A stretch of DNA of 64,000 bases from Nilaparvata lugens (Eukaryota > Arthropoda > Insecta > Hemiptera > Delphacidae), in the NCBI RefSeq assembly GCF_014356525.2, contig NC_052511.1, forward strand, positions 50,793,607 through 50,857,606, read 5' to 3'. The notes beneath the pieces are model-generated. The model was not told where the DNA came from. It worked only from the letters and a program-made list of their open reading frames with translations, and made no database searches. Position 1 is the first letter of the stretch; the number at the start of each line of letters is the position of its first letter. A program made the translations under genes and the position numbers. Below are positions 1 to 9,709 of this stretch, piece by piece.

Positions 1-568
1 CTCAATAATTAAAAATAATTCGAATCTACTTACAGTCACAAAACCATTAATCCCACTCCAATATTCTGGATAGAAGCCACTCTATTCTCAATCATTCAAC
101 TCTGATAACAAGCCTCGAATTTCTCAATGATTTTCCACTCAAGCAGCAGTCAAAACTTCTTGGGAAAATACTCAACATTTCACAATTCAAATGAGGCAGA
201 TAATGGAGAGAGCTCAGCTAAGTGGGAAAAAAATCAACGTCTGACCCAAAAACCCTCCTCACTTTTTTCTGGAACTTTTGCGGTAGCAAGGCGTACTAAA
301 CTTCAAAAGACAAGGAAAAAGATTGTTAAAGTTTGCCTTTTGCGACTCGGGTTTGGAAAATTTACAAGGTTTATGGCTTCAACGTTTTCTTCGTCTGTTT
401 CTCTCATTCTCTGAGGTTTTAATCCTCTTCCTAATTATCCGTCTACTTCTCTATCTACTTCTATTTCTTTCCCTTCTTCTTCATCTCTATCATCAAACTG
501 CATCTGCTACCACGAACTCTCTTCTCGTGTGTTGAGTAGCCTACTATTTTGTAATCCAGTTACTAGTA
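1..568. other. AT-rich intergenic DNA, nothing recognised
   Basis: I see no repeat boundary, splice-bounded exon or protein similarity here. Short open frames at 127-414 and 323-535 are AT- and pyrimidine-driven and look non-coding. A mild pyrimidine run lies at 400-490. Confidence 0.5.
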
Positions 569-844
569 TTTTACTCTCAAGTGAAAGTGATCCGTGGTCT
601 AGTGGATAGAGTGCCTGCGTAGCAGCATAGAGATCCCGGGTTCAAACCCTCACAATACCAAACGTTTTTTAACCAGATCATTCCCGTGTTATCGGATGGG
701 CACGTTAAATTGTCGGTCCCGGCTGAAGTATGACAGTCGTAAGGCCTATTGACGGAATAAATTATATATTTAGGCGGTATGACCTTCCCGCAAGGGACTC
801 CCCACCAACAAAAGCCATACGATTTTACTTTTTTACTCTCAAGT
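569..844. repeat. 14-bp target-site duplication around the SINE
   Basis: TTTTACTCTCAAGT is present at 569-582 and 831-844 with no mismatch. This marks both ends of the insertion exactly and suggests a fairly recent event. Confidence 0.85.
583..830 (+). mobile_element. tRNA-derived SINE with target-site duplication
   Basis: The head carries a tRNA-like RNA polymerase III promoter: an A-box-like TGGTCTAGTGG at 595-605 and a B box GGTTCAAACCC at 639-649. The body contains CGGATGGGCACGTTAAATTG and GTCGGTCCCGGCT, a segment seen again at 8822. The element is bracketed by a perfect 14-bp direct repeat, TTTTACTCTCAAGT, at 569-582 and 831-844, as expected for LINE-mediated insertion. A and B boxes spaced about 35 bp apart plus the flanking duplication make a SINE far likelier than a true tRNA gene. 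I see no clear anticodon arm or tRNA fold. Confidence 0.82.
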
Positions 845-909
845 AGTATTCTAATTTGTAGTATTCTTGTTACCAGTTTTTAGTGTTCTAGTTTCATTTG
901 AGTCTTAGT

Positions 910-1057
910 GCCCGTTGCACGAAAGCCGGTTAAAATTTAACCGTGATTGATTCCACGAGAACTAGCCAGGGAAGCCGTCTTTTCTAAAAGGTTTTCTCTG
1001 ATAGGTTCTCGTGAAATTAATCACGGTTAAAATTGAATCGGCTTTTGTGCAACCGGG
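910..1057. mobile_element. Foldback MITE with ~50-bp inverted arms
   Basis: The left end CCCGTTGCACGAAAGCCGG and the reverse complement of the right end (CCCGGTTGCACAAAAGCCG) match, and the homology continues through TTAACCGTGATT and CACGAGAAC. The arms enclose about 40 bp, including GTCTTTTCTAAAAGGTTTTC. There is no coding capacity. Superfamily is not assignable from the sequence alone, and I did not find a convincing target-site duplication. Confidence 0.8.
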
Positions 1058-1740
1058 CCTTTATGTATCTGATATACCTCTACTGAGATAGGTTGGATAG
1101 AGTTTATTAGTCTCAAGACTAGAATAATAGCAGTAGCAGTATTTCGAACTGTAGTGATATAACAATAAAACAATTCTATTATTATCTCATCATCCCTGAT
1201 TCATTCACAAATTCGGATTGCTTCAAAAATATTCCTGAAATATTTCACAAAATATACAACACCGCAGATTTATTCAGTACTTTTTCAATTTTGTCAAATA
1301 TTTATTGTCTATTGTATGATTATCAGCTCATGATTTTTCATCTTCACTTGCTGAGCTGTGTGATTTTGTGTGATTATCTCTTGTAATCATTTTGAAGTCT
1401 CATTGAGATGAATAGAATTTGAATTTCAATAATTATTCTCCTCCCAGTACTTACTTCTTCACTACCACTATCCTTTTCTTTCATATTAGGATGAATTCAT
1501 TCATTTGCTTGACTCCTGTATCTTTTGATTTTTCATTGAGTGAAACCTTCATGATAGCACAATCACATAAGATTGTTGCCGCTGAACATTATTAAAAGAA
1601 CTATTGCTGGATGGCTTAAGGTTAGAAGATTTTATTCAACAAATGAGTATCTAAATATATTGTAATGATTCTATAAATGTGATAAATTGCCTAAATTATT
1701 TTGAAAATGGAAATATTATTAAACTGGCCATGCCTATTGT
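1058..1740. other. AT-rich intergenic DNA
   Basis: I see no coding signal or repeat family in this stretch. Confidence 0.45.
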
Positions 1741-1744
1741 AATA

Positions 1745-2540
1745 GTATATTTCGCACCTAGAGCCGAAAATGAGACTTTTCCGGCTCGAAATCGGTTTTT
1801 AAGTCCGAGGCCGTAGGCTGAGGACTAGAAAAGATTGAGAGCCGGAAAAACATTTTTTCCTACAGTTACCTTGAAAAGTGACCATTCCTGCACTGATTAC
1901 AGAACGTAAAGAATCACTTTTCCGCTCTAGTGCGCAAAGTATTACTTTGCGTACTCTCAATACTTTGCGTATTATTTTGCAGCAATCCCAATCAGCTGTT
2001 GACATTGTTGGCGTGTATTTTGAATGCGAATTTGTTCTATCTATTTTTTTCTGATTTTCAAATAAATAAAAATGAGAACTCATCAAATTATACATTTTGA
2101 ATATTATTAATTATTCATCATTTCAAATAATATTTTTTTTCCATTCATAAATTGATGATTGACAAATTATTTAGAAATTAAGATTTACTCAAAATCATTG
2201 AAAATTTCAAATGAATGGGACTAATTTATTTTTAATTTTAATAAATTATCGATTATTGATTTTCAATTGGATTATCAAGTTTGAAATGAATTAAAGTTGT
2301 TATTAATAACAAAATTTACAGACAAACATTTGAGGATTCAGCCATTTTTACCCATAACAACCACTTCTCATTCAATGTTAACTGTAGGAAAAATTTAATG
2401 TGAAATACGTCCGCAAGTTCCTCTGCTGCACTCAAGAAACCATTTCAAGTAAACGTTTCTTTCGGTGGCAGCAAACTGTTACTTTGCGCACTAGTTGCAC
2501 AAAAAACTATTGCCGGTGGTGCGAACGCTATTTTCGCCAA
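1745..2540. repeat. Decayed inverted-repeat element (unclassified)
   Basis: Two inverted pairs are visible. CTAGTGCGCAAAGTA at 1927-1941 is matched by its reverse complement at 2480-2494. TTTTTCCTACAGTTA at about 1853-1868 is matched by its reverse complement near 2379-2394. Local GC is higher around 1755-1860 and 2410-2530 than in the AT-rich core. The pairs are not symmetrically nested, so this may be a rearranged transposon rather than a clean MITE. Confidence 0.4.
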
Positions 2541-2554
2541 CAGAAAAATAAACA

Positions 2555-2556
<2 letters not shown>

Positions 2557-2585
<29 letters not shown>

Positions 2586-2591
2586 ATATAA
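2557..2591. repeat. (AT)n microsatellite
   Basis: A nearly uninterrupted alternating AT run with one phase slip in the middle. Confidence 0.9.
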
Positions 2592-2754
2592 TGAGAACAA
2601 TTGTTCATAAAGCACTTCCAAAGCAAAAGTGGAAGGTCATAGCTCTAGCAATCTGAGGTAATCTGAATATCGGAAATTGTCCACATATTTTTATTCTTTA
2701 TTCTAATTTGTCTAAATAACCTAGAAGATTATGTTCAATTATGTAAGAGGTTGA

Positions 2755-2872
2755 GTTTATACTATTTTATTCTTTTAAATGACAATAAGATGATATTATC
2801 ATAAACGTTCTAATTATTAATGAATAATGGAAAGTTTTTTGATCAGCTGTTTTTTAGCACACTTGAAATTCT
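2755..2872 (-). repeat. Dispersed repeat, paralogue of 34395-34540
   Basis: Read on the minus strand this matches 34395-34540, sharing TTTCAAGTGTGCTAAA, CAGCTGATCAAA, ACTTTCCATTATT and GTATAAACTCAACC in the same order. Family unknown. Confidence 0.65.
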
Positions 2873-3165
2873 AGAAGCATGAACTGATTCCGTTTCATAA
2901 ACTATTTGTGAAATCGTTCAGCACCATGGATATTGCCCAAGTAGTTCCAAAATTATCCACCAGGTTCCGTGATAAATGCAGTACTATGAGGTTTGAGTTC
3001 AGATGATATTATACTCTGAAAATCAAAAAGTTTATAATGTCTTATTTGTATTTCATTTATCCAAATAACATGATAGTATCTTATTGCAAAATACTTTATT
3101 CAATTCTAGAAGCATGAACTGATTCCTTTCATAAACTATTTTGTAAACACGTTCACATCGAATCA
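2861..3165 (+). repeat. Direct repeat pair, ~60 bp, 245 bp apart
   Basis: TTCTAGAAGCATGAACTG followed by ATTCC..TTTCATAAACTATTT occurs at about 2861-2925 and again at about 3105-3160. Both are followed by related GTTCA-containing sequence. The spacing suggests an old tandem duplication. Confidence 0.7.
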
Positions 3166-3320
3166 GAAGACTTCAAGGCTATTTTACAGCCCTAGGGCCG
3201 TAAAACTTTTACCGGCCTGGTCAGAAAACAATCACTTTCGGCCTCCATATGACACACGAAAACCAGCTCATTACATCCAAGTGGGGCGAAAACTTGTTTT
3301 ATACTATGACAAATAAAGAT

Positions 3321-3719
3321 CTTGTATTCTTGTATTCTTGTATTCTTGTATTCTTGTATTCTTGTATTCTTGTATTCTTGTATTCTTGTATTCTTGTATT
3401 CTTGTATTCTTGTATTCTTGTATTCTGTATTCTTATTCTGTATTCTTGTATTCTTGTATTCTGTTATTCGTGTATTCTTGTATTCTTGTATTCTTGTATT
3501 CTTTATTCTTGTATTCTTGTATCTTGTATCTTGTATTCTTGTATTCTTGTATTCTTGTATTCTTGTACTCTTGTACTCTTGTATCTTGTATTCTTGTATT
3601 CTTGTATTCTTGTATCTTGTATTCTTGTATTCTTGTATTCTTGTATCTTGTATTCTGTTTCTTGTATTCTTATATTCTTGTATTCTTGTATTCTTGTATT
3701 CTTGTATTCTTGTATTCTT
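3321..3719 (+). repeat. Octanucleotide (CTTGTATT)n array
   Basis: About 400 bp of the 8-mer CTTGTATT. It starts as a pure run and becomes increasingly interrupted by 5-8 bp variants (TATC, TATTCTGT) towards the right. The overlapping open frames here simply translate the repeat and are not genes. Confidence 0.95.
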
Positions 3720-4100
3720 AATCGATCTGTTGACTTTCTTTTTTCAAGAAAGTTCTTTAAGATTTTTATTATTTGTGAATATTATTCAATTTTGTTTTGA
3801 ATCTCTTTGTGTCTCCTACTTCATGTGTAATCTTTCTACTTTCCTCTCCATCTCCTGACTTCTTTCACTTTCTACTACTGCATTCATTCCTCCTTCTTCT
3901 CATTCCTTTTACCACACTTCTTCACAACCAAATTCAACCGCCAGTCCTCTTCCTTCAACCCCCAAAACCGACCATTCTTTCACTGTCCACTTCTGACTTC
4001 TTTCCTTTTTCTTCCCATTTCTTCTACTCCTTATTGCTCCTCCAGTATTGCTAATTTGATCTGGTATAATGTTGATAGCTTAATATATACTATATTTTTT
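3720..4100. other. Pyrimidine-rich intergenic DNA
   Basis: A loose CT-rich stretch at 3840-4050 with no gene signal. Confidence 0.5.
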
Positions 4101-4101
4101 T

Positions 4102-4240
4102 GTGTAGTTGAGAAGTTGATATTGTGGTAATTATTCATATTGAATGAAAAAGACTAAGAAATTGTCAAAAAACCACTGATTTATTGATCAATAAATCAGT
4201 GGTTTTTTGACAATTTCTTAGTCTTTTCATTCAATATACT
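4102..4240. mobile_element. Foldback family FB1, copy 1 (near-perfect palindrome)
   Basis: A 97-bp palindrome at 4139-4235 (arms 4139-4187 and 4188-4235) is centred on TTATTGATCAATAA and differs by one deleted A. The left flank, GTGTAGTTGAGAAG...GGTAATTATTCATA, belongs to the same family and reappears inverted at 6676-6720. This copy lacks the central segment with the CCGGTTTCG motif present in the 6.5-kb copy, so it looks like an arm-to-arm collapse. Confidence 0.8.
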
Positions 4241-4715
4241 ATATTATTTTCTTTGATATTTGTAATTGATCAATACTAGTGCAGAACTGTTAAATGATTA
4301 TTATTTATCTCTTAAGTTTGATGTAATTTTATTGTCAATTTTTGTAAATGTTACCATAGGCAACAGCCTAGTAACAATTATCAATAAATATATCTATCTT
4401 TCTATCTATCTACTTCTATCTCACTTATTCCTACCAAGTTTGAACTTCACTCACTCTCTTTCAACCTCCAAAACCGACCCTCAAAAAGCAACTTTCCACC
4501 CCTCCTGACACCCCATTCCACTAGCCCCCTTCCAAAAAAAAGACACGGCACTTGTACTGCTCAGAAATAGATTTAAGGCAACGAAAGAAATGTCACCGCT
4601 CTTATCTGTCCGCCATTTTCTTTCTCTCCCTCTTTATCAGTAGTTGTGCGGCTGCATATCCTAATTGCCTCCACTCTGTGGCTCTTACGTCATTCCCCTT
4701 CCTTCTTCTCCTTCT
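4241..4715. other. Intergenic DNA, loosely pyrimidine-rich
   Basis: I see no gene. A short (TCTA)n patch lies near 4393-4415. Confidence 0.45.
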
Positions 4716-4860
4716 TCTTCTTCTCCTCCTTCTTCTTCTTCTTCTTCTTCTTCTTCTTCTTCTTCTTCTTCTTCTTCTTCTTCTTCTTCTTCTTCTTCTT
4801 CTTCCTTCTTCTTCTTCTTCTTCTTCTTCTTCTTCTCCTTCTTCTTCTTCTTCTTCATCT
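4716..4860 (+). repeat. (CTT)n microsatellite
   Basis: A long TTC/CTT run with a few TCC interruptions. All overlapping poly-Leu, poly-Ser and poly-Phe frames are repeat translation. Confidence 0.95.
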
Positions 4861-5164
4861 TCTCCTTGTTCCTCTACATCTCCATTTTCTTCACCAGTTC
4901 TTCTTCAGGTAGCCTCCAGGGTCACCTCTTATCTTATCCACAGTTCAACATAATATACGTACTTGAACCACTTTTTGACCTTTCCCATTTCGCATATCTC
5001 TTCTCTCTCTCTCTCTTCCCTTTCTTCTTCTAAAAAGGCATATTATTATTTCCCTTATTTCCTCTAGCACAAGAGTAGTGAGTGGTATCTCCTTCTAGTG
5101 CTTATTTCTTTTGGGAATACATGTAATTTTTTTCAAAGCCCACATTTCTCTCTGTAACTCTTCA

Positions 5165-5314
5165 CCGTCTCTCTCTCTCTCACCTCCCTCTCTCTCTCTC
5201 TATCATCTCTCTCATCTCTCCTTCTCAAAGAATATTCTTTCCAAAGAATGGACAAAGCTCTCTCTCTCTCTCTGTCTCAGACTCTCCCTTTCTCTCACAC
5301 CCTCTCTCCCTCTC
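5165..5314 (+). repeat. (CT)n tract bordering a tail-repeat copy
   Basis: Dense CT dinucleotide repeats run into the 5' end of the next repeat. Confidence 0.8.
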
Positions 5315-5606
5315 TTTGGTAGAGAGTTAGTGGGAAGGATACTTCGAATATTCTTTCCGAAGAATGGACATTGATATGTCCAAAGCTTCGCCAATTTATG
5401 TAGATGCATAACAATATAATTATTATTTATAGTTATTATATTACAAATTGTTTTTTCATATCATATACAGTTCAATAATTATTTTCTTAGTCTATATTAT
5501 GTGAATTCATCTATAATTTTGCTGTATTGTAAGCTATTGTTTATAAGTGTATAAGCCAGTATATATTGTAATCTACATAAATAAAGTACTCAATCAATCA
5601 ATCAAT
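5315..5606 (+). mobile_element. Tail family TA, copy 1 (LINE/SINE 3'-end-like)
   Basis: Starts TTGGTAGAGAGTTAGTGGG, continues through TTCTTTCCGAAGAATGGACA and GCCAGTATATATTGTAATCT, then AATAAAG and a (CAAT)n tail. The same unit occurs at 42754-43035 (+), 30763-31054 (-), 48188-48475 (-) and 55170-55410 (-). A fixed 3' end with AATAAA and a simple-repeat tail suggests mobilisation by a non-LTR retrotransposon. There is no tRNA-like head. Confidence 0.75.
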
Positions 5607-5760
5607 CTCACTCTGTCACACTCACACTCTCTCTCTCTTTCTCTCTCGTCTCACACTTTCTCCATCTCGCACACAATTTCTCTCTCTGTCTCTTTTTCGC
5701 TCACTCACTTTCCATGTTTATTTCTCTTTCTGTCCATCTCTCTACCTCATATCTCTCCCA
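5607..5760 (+). repeat. CT-rich tract downstream of TA copy 1
   Basis: Impure CT repeats directly follow the (CAAT)n tail. Confidence 0.7.
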
Positions 5761-5981
5761 CTTGCTATCTATCAGGGTTATTTTACCCCGGCAAATATCT
5801 CAATCATTTTTTGCTGGTGCTCTCATGAACCCTAGACCTCTTTGCCAGTTATATCAGGGATGTTGATAAGATGTGAATGTGCTGAAACCTAATCTACCTC
5901 CAATAAAAAACAATATCACCTTTTCACAGCACAAAAAGTATTCAGCTTTTTTTCGTGGGTTCAATATTTAGTTTAATATGG

Positions 5982-6081
5982 NNNNNNNNNNNNNNNNNNN
6001 NNNNNNNNNNNNNNNNNNNNNNNNNNNNNNNNNNNNNNNNNNNNNNNNNNNNNNNNNNNNNNNNNNNNNNNNNNNNNNNNN
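5982..6081. other. Assembly gap (100 N)
   Basis: Exactly 100 unknown bases, a conventional placeholder length. Any frame reading through it is meaningless, and features on either side may not be truly adjacent. Confidence 0.99.
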
Positions 6082-6476
6082 CTCACTCAACTGCTGAAAG
6101 AAGCCGCGGATGGAGATTCCTGAGTGGTTGGGAGAAAAAGCGGTTTGGCTTCCAGCTCTCAGATCTCAGGGACTGGAACTTTTTGGCGGCAAAGATGAGT
6201 GTCAAGATGAACGCAACGCGCATATTTCATAGTAATGCGGCCGTTTTTCGGGCCAAGTTATTTGTAATTCAGAAAGCCATCATTCCTGGGAGGACAACTT
6301 TGGCGATAAACAGATACAGATACTCTTCGAGAACAGATCGTGATTCATTTATTGTTTACTCGGTTCATTAATAACAATAATGTCTTTGGTCGAGGGTACA
6401 ACACGACCAGAGGAGTTTATTCAAATTATAGACATGATTACGAAAAGCATATAAGCTACAATTATTATTTATTAAT
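6082..6476. other. Post-gap segment of higher GC, unidentified
   Basis: GC is clearly above the surroundings at 6082-6260 (CCGCGGATGGAG, GCGGCCGTTTTTCGGGCC). A frame could encode a short peptide from an ATG near 6195 to 6371, but I recognise no domain or splice site. It could be the edge of an exon, promoter or repeat cut by the gap. Confidence 0.3.
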
Positions 6477-6720
6477 GAATGAAAAAGACTAAGAATTGTC
6501 AAAAAACCACTGATTTATTGATAATTAGGAAGACCGGTTTCGGTTATTACACCATTGTCAATCTCTGATGAACATTTGAGTTTATCAGAGATTGACAATG
6601 GTGTAATAAACAAAACCGGTCTTTCTAATTATCAATAAATCAGTGGTTTTTGTGAAATCCTTAGTCTTTTTCATTCAATATGAATAATTACCACAATATC
6701 AACTTCCCAACTACACAAAA
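6477..6720. mobile_element. Foldback family FB1, copy 2 with central CCGGTTTCG segment
   Basis: The arms (6477 to about 6567, and about 6585-6676) carry GAATGAAAAAGACTAAG, AAACCACTGATTTATTGAT, AATTAGGAAGACCGG and ACACCATTGTCAATCTCTGA in inverted order. The outer right flank 6677-6720 matches the left flank of the 4.1-kb copy. On the minus strand of the left arm, 6528-6567 has a hammerhead-like layout (see findings). Confidence 0.82.
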
Positions 6721-6721
6721 A

Positions 6722-6875
6722 GTGAACATTTATTTATTATCGATTTACAATGCAAATGACACTAATGTAATAACATTGAAAGATAAGATAGTCCTTGTGC
6801 TATTTTTCTTTCAAAATTTATAGGTGAAAAGGTCCGAAATAAGGTTAGAATTTCAAGTGTGCAATTTTGATGAAA
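6722..6875 (-). mobile_element. Tail family T, copy 1
   Basis: On the minus strand: CTAACCTTATTTCGGACC, then AAATAGCACAAGGACTA, then TACATTAGTGTCATTTGCAT. It is closely related to 43572-43738 (+). The common core (GAGAGRAATAGCACAAGG-like) recurs at 8985, 50143 and 51636. Confidence 0.65.
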
Positions 6876-7419
6876 TTTCAGTCTTAAACAAAAATGAAAA
6901 CTATAAATTTTGAATTTAGATGGCTTGAATTAATAAATTGATTGGAAATATTCCACTCAATTACCACTTGTAACAAATAATATTGAGTTATTTAAGAGAA
7001 TTTGGAGCCATTCAAGCAACACAAACTCGTAAACACTAAAGCTCAGCTGTGGGTCAGACAGGTAGAAGTTTCAAAATTTACAAAGTATTAATACACTATT
7101 GGTTGATTATTTGTTGATCTAAGAAAATGTGGCCCCCACTATATATATGAATATGTGTCGGGATGCCACTAATTTTGCTATTGTTTAAGATTTTATGCCA
7201 AAAGTTAAAAATTCGAATAAAGATACATTTTTGCAAGTCATTAGACTCATAAAAACCACATTTCTATACACAAATTTAAAAAAAGAAAATTGATAACCTA
7301 AGATGTAGGAATTTTATAGAAATTTAACATAAAAAACATTTATAATACTCATAGGAAAAAAATCATTATAATCAAGAAAATGAGAATATAACAGTATGGA
7401 AAATCTTTCATAGAACTAA
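6876..7419. other. AT-rich DNA, nothing recognised
   Basis: Poly-A/T rich sequence without a coding or repeat signal. Confidence 0.45.
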
Positions 7420-7830
7420 TAGTTCTCCATGATTGATCCTATTGGACAAGAGCCACTTTTTTGTTTTCGATTTGAAGGATTGATTGGAACTGTTTCTTAA
7501 TAGCTATGGCAGTCTATTGAAAATTTTTGTCCTAATATGTGGCAGAATCTTGACAGCTGATGTTGTCATCCTGGGAATTTCAAGTCCATGTCCTTCTGCG
7601 TGTTCCTTGGGGTGATTCAAATGGATGAAGAGTTGTGGGTCTTTCTGGTGGATGTTACAAGTCTTGAATGTAAATCTGTTGATGCTGAGGATGCTGAGCT
7701 CCGAGTATAGTAGTTGAGGGAAGAGTGGAGTTTGCGTCCTATTATCCTCAAAATTAGCTCCTGAACCTTGAAGATAGGATCGATGTGGCATTGAGAGCTA
7801 TTGGATTTTTCGTAGTGCAATAGGATTGGA
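7420..7830 (-). pseudogene. CR1/jockey-like LINE reverse transcriptase C-terminus, remnant
   Basis: Minus-strand frames at 7504-7791 and 7617-7820 read like the C-terminal end of CR1/jockey-type LINE ORF2. One contains GLEIPRMTTSAVK and KIFNRLP, matching the family pattern of a basic 'R-T-S' block followed by 'K(I/L)FN(R/K)LP'. Similarity jumps between frames, so at least one frameshift is present, and stops follow RLP. There is no intact RT core upstream and no clear tail. This is family-level pattern recognition; a protein search would settle the clade. Confidence 0.55.
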
Positions 7831-8380
7831 TTGAATCAATTCATCGATTTCAGTATTAATGTTTAGACTTGTAGCATAACTCCCAATAAATTTGTATTCT
7901 GATTGCAGGAGAGAATCAGTGGAAGAATCATTCCACAGAATTCTACAGCATTCTTTATAGAAGTCTTCTCTGATCATTCATATTGGACAACCAGATCATA
8001 GATCGTGTAGGCCTATATTGATTCATTGATTGCTATTCCGCCATTTCTAACACTTCCATGAGGAACGTTGAGTTTCTACAGTTGTTGTATCCGCTTAGGA
8101 GAAGAGGATTTCATCGGAGGCTGAGAATCAAGATAATTCTATTATCTAGATGCATTTGTTATAGTTACAGTTACAAATATACATACTACGTAAACGTCGA
8201 TATTCAAATGAGTTTTTGAAAGTTTTTAGCGAGTTCCTATCAAACTTTGAAATCAAGTAGTGAATAGTAACTTACAACTCTTTATTTGGATTACACGTCT
8301 TGAGTTGTAACATCTATTCATGTGGGAAATTGGCTTTGCCGACTACCTGATTAAATATTTCTAGTGAACTAAAATCAGTC
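7831..8380. other. Intergenic DNA, nothing recognised
   Basis: I see no supported feature. Confidence 0.45.
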
Positions 8381-8525
8381 AATAAAGAAGGGCTGTCATT
8401 GGCCGAGACTGGACACGCCCACAGTGGGCGGAGCATTCATACTGCAGTCACAGACAAGGCTTTTATCTGTGCTACAGCCGAGAGAAATAAGCAACGGCAA
8501 TTAGTTGAATGTTAACACACAGAAG
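8381..8525. other. Short GC-richer island, unidentified
   Basis: Contains CATTGGCCGAGACTGG and an 11-bp palindrome CCCACAGTGGG. It has promoter-like composition (CCAAT-type and GC-box-type words) but no TATA box or downstream ORF that I can support. Confidence 0.25.
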
Positions 8526-8821
8526 TATTGAATATAAGTTAAATATAATTATTTTATCTACGATCATGACATGAGTTAATCATTACTCGATTGGGAAACT
8601 ATCAATTATAATAGAAACACATCACAATACCAGCTCTACTACTACAAAGTAGAAGAAACACAAAGAACTTGGTTTTTGAGTACAAATTACAAAAATAAAC
8701 TTTGAAATGAGAAGATCACAAATTACAGTTATGAGGAGAATTCAAAATACTTCAAAATTACAAAAAATATGATTCACAAAATATGTTGACCACCCCATTG
8801 ATCATTTTTTCAAATTCTTCC

Positions 8822-8960
8822 AATCGGAGTTCGGATGGACACGTTAAGACGTCGGTCCCGGCTGCCTAAAAAGCAGTCGTTAGGTCATGTCAGAGGCTCT
8901 GAAATTGATCAGTTGCGACCTGAAAACTCTGACACAAGACCTGAGCCAGCCAGGTCATTC
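8822..8960 (+). mobile_element. SINE body, 5'-truncated copy
   Basis: GTTCGGATGGACACGTTAAG, GTCGGTCCCGGCT and AGCAGTCGTTAGGTC match the body of the 583-830 SINE. The tRNA-like head with A and B boxes is missing, so it could not be transcribed from its own polymerase III promoter. Confidence 0.65.
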
Positions 8961-8984
8961 GATATTCTTTATTATTCTTAACTC

Positions 8985-9112
8985 TTTATCCATTAATACA
9001 ATAAGTACATCATCAAAATGATAGGGAGAGGAAAAATAAGGTAACCTTGTGCTATTCCTCTTCCAAATCTAGTTAACACATAGTCCGTAATAGGTTTAGT
9101 CATGTAGTTCTT
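8985..9112 (-). mobile_element. Tail family T, copy 2
   Basis: The minus strand reads CTATTACGGACTATG, GGAATAGCACAAGGTTACC, TCTCCCTATCATTTTGATG and ATGTACTTATTGTATTAATG, nearly matching 50143-50286. Confidence 0.7.
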
Positions 9113-9327
9113 CAATTTATATTATTATTATCACTATTAGTCAGAGTTTATGTGGGTCCTTCACGTGGGCTACTATCAAATCAATCCATCAAAGAACACT
9201 ATCTAGTACAAGTATTCCAATATTATTGATTGGATGAATGAATAAATAAACTCTCACAAATCGCGCAAATGTATCATCTCCATTATCTATGCTGTCGATG
9301 CAAATTCCCTTTGCAACGTCCCCCCGA

Positions 9328-9335
9328 TGACGTCA
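9328..9335. promoter_or_regulatory. CRE-like palindrome TGACGTCA
   Basis: A perfect 8-bp cyclic-AMP response element consensus, about 50 bp upstream of a TATA-like CTATATATAGG at 9387. The arrangement resembles a core promoter, but no ORF or exon follows that I can identify. Chance occurrence is possible in 64 kb. Confidence 0.25.
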
Positions 9336-9376
9336 GAGAGCAAAATTTGAATAATCGACTGTGCTATAGTGAAACT

Positions 9377-9530
9377 GGCAGTATCCCCTATATATAGGAT
9401 CAATGCTTCAAATTCAACTAATGATGACAGTATAAACTGAATCTTACTCATGGTCTCTTAGCTAGAGTAGTGTCAGTATCCCTCATATATGGGATCAATG
9501 CTTCGAACTCAAATAATGATGACAGTTAAT
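9377..9530 (+). repeat. ~95-bp tandem duplication containing TATA-like words
   Basis: CAGTATCCCCTATATATAGG, then ATCAATGCTTC and TAATGATGACAGT (9379-9432), is repeated as CAGTATCCCTCATATATGGG with the same downstream words at 9474-9527. The offset is 95 bp. Confidence 0.75.
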
Positions 9531-9709
9531 GGCGGATCTCACTATAATACCGTAGTCCATTTGTATCTCTAACCGATCATTCCCTATTGACTTAGTACTG
9601 GACTGCTGCATCGAGTATTATGGACGAAATTGGCGAGTATTGGCGAGTATTATTCGGCAAACATTTGTCCAGTCGAATGTTGGAAGCATTGCTGCCGTAC
9701 AGTCGGGAT

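Noticed and set aside
595..650. True tRNA gene
   Set aside because: A and B boxes are present, but the sequence continues into a SINE body and is bracketed by a target-site duplication; no full cloverleaf is evident.
3321..3719. CRISPR-like array
   Set aside because: Direct 8-bp repeats without unique spacers, in an animal genome; simple tandem repeat.
3249..3858. Three overlapping Leu/Tyr/Ser/Cys-rich frames
   Set aside because: Direct translation of the (CTTGTATT)n array in three frames.
5955..6371. 138-residue frame across 5955-6371
   Set aside because: It reads through the 100-N gap, so the protein is undefined.
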